A stretch of 64,000 nucleotides of DNA from Diadophis punctatus similis (Eukaryota > Chordata > Lepidosauria > Squamata > Dipsadidae). Made by a program: the position numbers and the translations under genes. The notes beneath the pieces were generated by a model. That model was not told the origin of the DNA, made no database searches, and worked only from the letters and a program-made list of their open reading frames with translations. Shown here piece after piece: positions 59,472 to 64,000 of this stretch. How positions within the stretch are numbered: the stretch's first letter is position 1; each line of letters begins with the position of its first letter. The DNA lies in assembly GCA_023053685.1 (NCBI GenBank), contig JALIGW010000032.1, positions 6,743,456 through 6,807,455 of the forward strand, in the 5' to 3' direction.

Positions 59472-62354
59472 TTAAACCATGAGAAACCAACTAAGGTTAA
59501 AACTAAACAAGTTTGGCATTTTCAATCTTAGCTTAGAATCAGAATTCCCAGATCTGTGATGCGGGATAGGAGTGTGCACTTTCTCCCTTCCTTCCCGGAA
59601 TGGGTCTGTTGGTTTCATTAAGGGAGTTGCGTACCCATCGCTCAGTGGGGGCTCTTCAGGATTGGCTGGCCTCTCGCAGATGAATCTGTTCGGCCCTGAT
59701 GATGATCCCGCTGGCGACAGTTGTCCATTGTGCATGGCTGCATACTGGTAGTAGCTGTAGCGGCCATAAGTTCGAATTTCACTTCTGGAATGTTTAAAAG
59801 ACACTTATGAAGAAACCCCAAAGTCAACATCTTCAGAGATTTCTTTCTTTCACTGCATAACGTGGAACACAAACTCTGCAGCAACCGAATTTCCAAGGTG
59901 GACTAAGCTACCGGCAGATAAATGACGTCAAAGATGGTGGCAAGAGAGTTTCTCTGCTGAGCAACTGCAAAGACACGAATGGGGATCCTTGTGCCATGCA
60001 AACATGGGACTTGTGTTAAAAGGTGTGCAACAGCAACCCTCTCTGTGGGCATCGTGTTCCCCTTAAAATATGACAAGCTTTTCACTGCACTCTTGCTGTG
60101 CTGCCTTTAAGCCACTCTTGACACCTCCATCTGCCAGAGTTTCAGGGGGGCCCTGCCCTGGCCCCCCCTTCCCAGTGCTGAAAGGGGGCACTGACTTCAG
60201 GTCACCTGAAGCAAGACTAGAACTCCCGGTTCCCAATCTGAGGCTTTTAACCAGTGCAGCTCTCGCCTGGGAAATAAAGGTAAATGTAAAAGTTTGCCCC
60301 GTCCAGTCATGTCCGGCTCCAGGGGGCGCTGCTCCTCTCCGTTTCTTGGCCAAGGGAGTCGGCATTGTCCAAAGACATTTCCGTGGTCATTGGCCAGCAT
60401 GGCTGTACTCTTGAGGCCCCATGGAGACACTGTTCCCTTCTCACAGAAATGGCACCTATTTATCTATTCGCATTTTCATGCTTTCAAATGGTTAGGTGGG
60501 CAGGAGCTGGGCAAGAACAGGAGCTCACCCCATTACATGGCGCTCGGGTCTCGAACCCGGGCTGTCAGCTTTCCAGCTGACAAGCTCAATGGCTTTAACC
60601 GCTGAGCTGTTGGGCCCCCATCACTTGGGAAATAGAGCAATATAAAAACACATTGTGAAAGAAACAAAAGATAAGAAATGACAGAAAAACAATGTAACAA
60701 GGAAGAGCAGTAAAGCAGTTGGAATACATTTCGGTTCATAAAACAGGCCAAATTTGGCATCTTCCAGGAGATGCAGATAAAACACCCACCCACCCCAAAT
60801 AAGCCCTGCAAAGCAGCCTGGGCTAGGAAATGCAAAACTGGGCTGGATGGCTGGGGGGGGGGGACATCAGGGCCTAAAGGTCTCCCTGCAGAACTGACGT
60901 TTCTCTCTGCTGGGTACAGTCTCTGCCACAGTTAATCAGGGAAGGTCCTCAGGGCACCCCTTGGCGAGAGAGTGGCAACCAGGTGAGTCTTCGCTGGTCA
61001 CCTGACTCTGGAGATTCCAGCTCCCACCTGAACTTGGCCCCTTGAAGAGGCAACAGGCAAAGACATCTTGACCAACTCCAACCCCCTCCAAGGACCCTTC
61101 CACCAAGGGCTAATTGGTTAGCTAAGGTATGTAGGAAGCACACCGATTGTAACAGGGGACTTTATCCTGCCATCCACTGGGAGACAAACTCTGCACCAAG
61201 TGGAAGATCAAGCAAACCACTTTGTCTCCCAAAAGGGAACCAGAAGGTGGGCCATAGCAGACTTCATTCTCACTAACGGAGATGAAATGACAGAAGGGGT
61301 CGAAGTTACAGGACATTTAAGGGACAGTGACCATGCCATATTGGAATTCAACATTATGCAAGCTCAAGAAATAGAAGAAAGCTAAACTAGACTCTTGGAT
61401 TTTAAGGAAGCTGATTTCAACAAACTTAGAGAGTGCTTGGGAAGAATTCCATGAGAATCCTCAAGGACAAAACAATCCAGGACACTTGGGAAACTTTGAA
61501 AAGTGTGATTATAAAAGCCCAGTCTAGCACAATACCATTGAAAAATAAAAATAAGACATCCCGGAAGAAACCAGCTGAAGAACAGGTGCAGGAACTGGAT
61601 AAGGTTACTTTAGTGAAGAGAAGGGTGACTAGGGGTGACATGATTGCATCTTCCAATATTGGAGGGACTCTCACAGACAGGGAGGGAACAACCTCCAAAG
61701 CACCTGAGGGCAGGACAAGAAGTAACAGGTGGAAACTAATCAAGGAGAAAGGCAACCTGGAATTAAGGAGAAACTTCCTAACAATAAGGACAATTAACCA
61801 GTGGAACAGCTTGCCTTCAGAAATTGTGGGAGGTCCAACACTGGAGGTTTTAAAGAAAATATTGGACCTGTCTAGACTGGTCTAGGGTCTCCTGCTTGAG
61901 CAGGAGGGTTGGACTAGAAGACCTTCCAAGCCTTATTATTTTGTTATTCTATAAGGCTGGCAGCCAGGCAGGCATTGCTTCCTCAGGCATTCACTCTGAG
62001 CTGAACCATGCAGGGCTGGGACTCACCTCAAAGTGGCCTCCCTGCCCCAAAGTCTTTCAAAGGGTGATGGGCAGGGGCATGGAGCCACCTCCTGGGTACT
62101 CTCCCCCTCCCCTCTGCTGATGTGGGGCTGCCTTCACACCTTCACTTCCAGCAGGCGAGCACTTCTGCAGGAGACCCAGAGGGAGATCCAGGATCTCCAG
62201 TGGGCAGAGTGACCACCTGCTTCCCCAGGACAGCCTCCTCTGCCACTGCCCCCAGCCTCCACCAGGCCCTTCAGTCTCACTCACCCTTCGTAGGGGGAAC
62301 CATCCACCCACTTCCAGTTTTCCTTGTCTTTCAGAAGTCCGACCCAGAAGCACT
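59472..62354 (-). CDS. C-type lectin-like receptor, last two exons (CD72 position)
   Basis: Two minus-strand exons join in phase: 62354-62285 (70 bp) and 59784-59472 (ending at TAA). The first encodes FWVGLLKDKENWKW plus VDGSPYEG, the second SEIRTYGRYSYYQYAAMHNG, QLSPAGSSSGPNRFICERPA and a 60-residue tail. WxWxDGS followed by FICE is the hallmark of a C-type lectin-like domain. There is no EPN/QPD or WND calcium motif, as in the NK/CD72-type group. The human neighbour of TESK1 on the opposite strand is CD72, so a CD72-like identity is likely by synteny but not proven by sequence. The cytoplasmic, membrane, stalk and first domain exons are not found and presumably lie beyond 64000. The two cysteines of the inner disulfide appear to be missing. 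It could also be a decaying paralogue. Confidence 0.7.
60272..60619 (-). repeat. tRNA-derived SINE with near-intact tRNA head
   Basis: Minus strand: CAACAGCTCAGCGGTTAAAG (A box), GGTTCGAGACCCGAG (B box, perfect), then GGACATGACTGGACGGGGCA and AACTTTTACATTTACC as the 3' tail. The head resembles a tRNA, but the attached 250-bp body shows it is a SINE. It lies between the two lectin exons. Confidence 0.85.
61145..61950 (+). mobile_element. CR1 LINE with internal deletion
   Basis: The endonuclease end (RRWAIADFILTNGDEMTEGV, GHLRDSDHAILEFNIM) is followed near 61560 directly by the far C-terminus (LRRNFLTIRTINQWNSLPSE) and the 3' UTR. The whole reverse-transcriptase domain is missing. Confidence 0.85.
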
Positions 62355-62374
62355 CTGAATTCGAGGAACTCAAC

Positions 62375-62815
62375 ATCTAGAAACGAGTAAAGTAATAACT
62401 AGCAGTCAGCACGGGTTTGTTAAAAACAGATCATGCCACACCAATTTTATTTCATTCTTCAACATAGTGACTAAATTAGCAGACCAGCGAAATGCTGTGG
62501 ACATAGTATAGTTACACTTCAGCAAGGCATTCGACAAAGTAGACCACAACCTACTTCTTGGTAAGCTAGAAAAATGTGAAATAGACAGCATCACCAGCAG
62601 ATGGATTTGTAACTGGCTGACAAACTGTACTCAACGAGTAGTCCTTAATGGGTCTACGTCTACATGGAGGGAAGTAAGCAGTGGGGTACCACAAGGTTCC
62701 GTCTTAGGCCCAGTACTCCTCAATATCTTCATAAACGACTTGGATGAGGGAATAGAAGGGGAACTTACCAAATTTACAGATGATACTAAGCTGGCAGGAA
62801 TAGCCAATACCCTAG
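62375..62815 (+). mobile_element. CR1 LINE reverse-transcriptase fragment
   Basis: The frame shows SQHGFVKNRSCHTNFISFFN, an in-frame [40 protein letters not shown] and TDDTKLAG. The catalytic YADD/FADD motif reads FTDD. Non-functional. Confidence 0.85.
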
Positions 62816-62817
62816 AA

Positions 62818-62905
62818 CAGGGGTCGGAAATCGCGGCTCGCGAGCCACAAGCGGCTCTTTGGCCCCTGGAATGTGGCTCTTCTCAACAACCCCCAACTCA
62901 CTAAC
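62818..62905. mobile_element. hAT element fragment, left terminus
   Basis: Begins CAGGGGTCGGAAATCGCGGC, then CGAGCCACAAGCGGCTCTTT, a common hAT non-autonomous terminus. The preceding 8 bp, CCCTAGAA, fit the target-site pattern of the other hAT copies here. The right end was not found. Confidence 0.55.
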
Positions 62906-63364
62906 TCTTACCCCTAAATCTTCGCCACACCTGCAAGCTGCCAAGGTGCTCTTCCTCTCTGTGCACGCATCCTACATTCCCAGCCCCGTTGCTCTTCTCA
63001 CGGTTCTCCCCAGAGCCCCCTGCTGCCTTTCTACCCCTCGTCATGCACCCACGGAGGTGTCATTCCTAAACAGCAGGCCCAAACCAGGGTTTTAAGTCCA
63101 CCACTTTTCCTCCAATCTGGGTTCTGTTGCTAACATTCCCTCCTCCCCCCGCTCGTAATGCCCACAGGAGCAAAAAGCACAGGCACGCCACTTTGCATGC
63201 TGGGAAACGTAGTCCGAGCTTAGTTCGGGACTGCTCCGTGCTCAGCGTTCGATCTGCTTGGTGACAAAGGGTCCATTCGCAAAGAAAAGATGAGATAAAG
63301 CAAGGGACTGTGGCATGGGGAGCATGCATGAAGTTTGCATCAAAGTGATTCCCATTTCCTGAGT

Positions 63365-63471
63365 CCAAAGAGGAGGTTTGTAATGTATTTGTTATTGTCA
63401 TATATTTTTTTCTTTTGTATGTTTTTTAAATGTAAATAATTTAATAAAAACTATTTAAAAAAAAAAGAAAT
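63365..63471 (+). mobile_element. L1-like 3' end with poly(A)
   Basis: An AT-rich stretch, TTTGTATGTTTTTTAAATG, leads to AATAAAAACTATTT and A10. It looks like the 3' end of an L1 insertion, extremely 5'-truncated. Confidence 0.5.
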
Positions 63472-63474
63472 GTA

Positions 63475-64000
63475 AGATTTACGCAGGCTCAAACTTAAGA
63501 GAGAACTTTTATAAAATGGTTTATAGATGGCATTTAGATCCAAAAAAACTATCCAAACTTACAACCTAAGTGTTGGCGATGCGAGTGTGAAGATGCTATG
63601 TATTTCCATATATGGTGGACATGTAAAAAAATTAAGGCTTTTTGGATAAAAATATGGTGGATTATTCAAAATATTCTAAAGAAAAAGATTAAATTTACAC
63701 CACAGGTTTTTTTTGCTGGGAATAATTACGGATTGTACTTTTAATAGAGACTAAGTTGGTTTTGAATTTAATAACAGCTGCCAGGTTACTGGTGGCACAG
63801 TATTGGAAGAAGGAAGATCCACCTACCATTGAGGAATGGACACTAAAAGTCGTGCATTTGGCAGAGATGGCAAAAAATTTCATCATATCTTAAAGACCAT
63901 TCAAACGAAAGATATATATTGGAATGGAGAAGATGGATTGACTATATTCAAAACAAGCACCAGATTAAGAAGATTCAAATAGCTTATGAATGAAACCTTT
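63475..64000 (+). mobile_element. L1 LINE ORF2 C-terminal fragment, runs off window
   Basis: Plus-strand frame KCWRCECEDAMYFHIWWTCK then KIKAFWIKIWWIIQNIL matches the C-terminal Cys-rich region of vertebrate L1 ORF2 (CWRC...HIWWxCxxxxxFW). Frameshifts follow. It continues to the window end. Confidence 0.8.

Noticed and set aside
60540..60619. Possible free-standing tRNA gene on the minus strand
   Set aside because: The A and B boxes are good, but the tRNA-like head continues into a SINE body and tail.
62360..64000. First C-type lectin domain exon
   Set aside because: Searched on the minus strand for a CCPxxW...C start; the interval is CR1, hAT and L1 sequence with no such exon.

Overview
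This is vertebrate nuclear DNA, almost certainly from a squamate reptile and most likely a snake. Genes have GT-AG introns and no bacterial-style operons. The repeats are typical of squamates: many CR1 3' ends, an L2-like LINE, a Sauria-type tRNA SINE, hAT foldback elements, and an L3/CR1 LINE whose tail runs into an (AGAAT)n array, a pairing known from snake genomes.

Three genes could be rebuilt exon by exon with every splice phase agreeing, and a fourth is partial. RUSC2 (+, 1705-17072, 11 coding exons, 1506 aa) encodes a RUN and SH3 adaptor. CIMIP2B, formerly FAM166B (-, 23003-18590, 6 exons, 276 aa), encodes a ciliary microtubule inner protein. TESK1 (+, 37889-51959, 10 exons, 656 aa) encodes a LIMK-like kinase. 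Two C-terminal exons of a C-type lectin (-, 62354-59472) lie where CD72 sits in human. Order and orientation match human 9p13.3 (RUSC2, FAM166B, TESK1, CD72). The genes are neighbours by ancestry and share no pathway.

Layout: 1-1.6 kb, repeats upstream of the first RUSC2 coding exon; 1.6-17.9 kb, RUSC2, whose 5.1-kb intron holds microsatellites, a decayed transposon-like ORF and a small hAT MITE; 17.9-23 kb, CIMIP2B, convergent with RUSC2; 23-37 kb, a repeat-rich intergenic stretch with an L3 LINE, CR1 pieces, paired MITEs and a complete hAT transposon (34204-37009) with an open transposase frame; 37.3-38.5 kb, the TESK1 CpG island; 38-52.6 kb, TESK1 with an 8.7-kb first intron; 52.6-59.4 kb, nested CR1, L2, hAT and Ty3 fragments; 59.4-64 kb, the lectin exons among SINE, CR1, hAT and L1 pieces.

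I found no CRISPR array, rRNA, free-standing tRNA gene or operon-like novel system. The least ordinary items are the apparently young hAT element, a set of hAT insertions sharing one target-site signature, the lectin that lacks its inner cysteine pair, and the decayed GGDS/NVNTG-type ORF.
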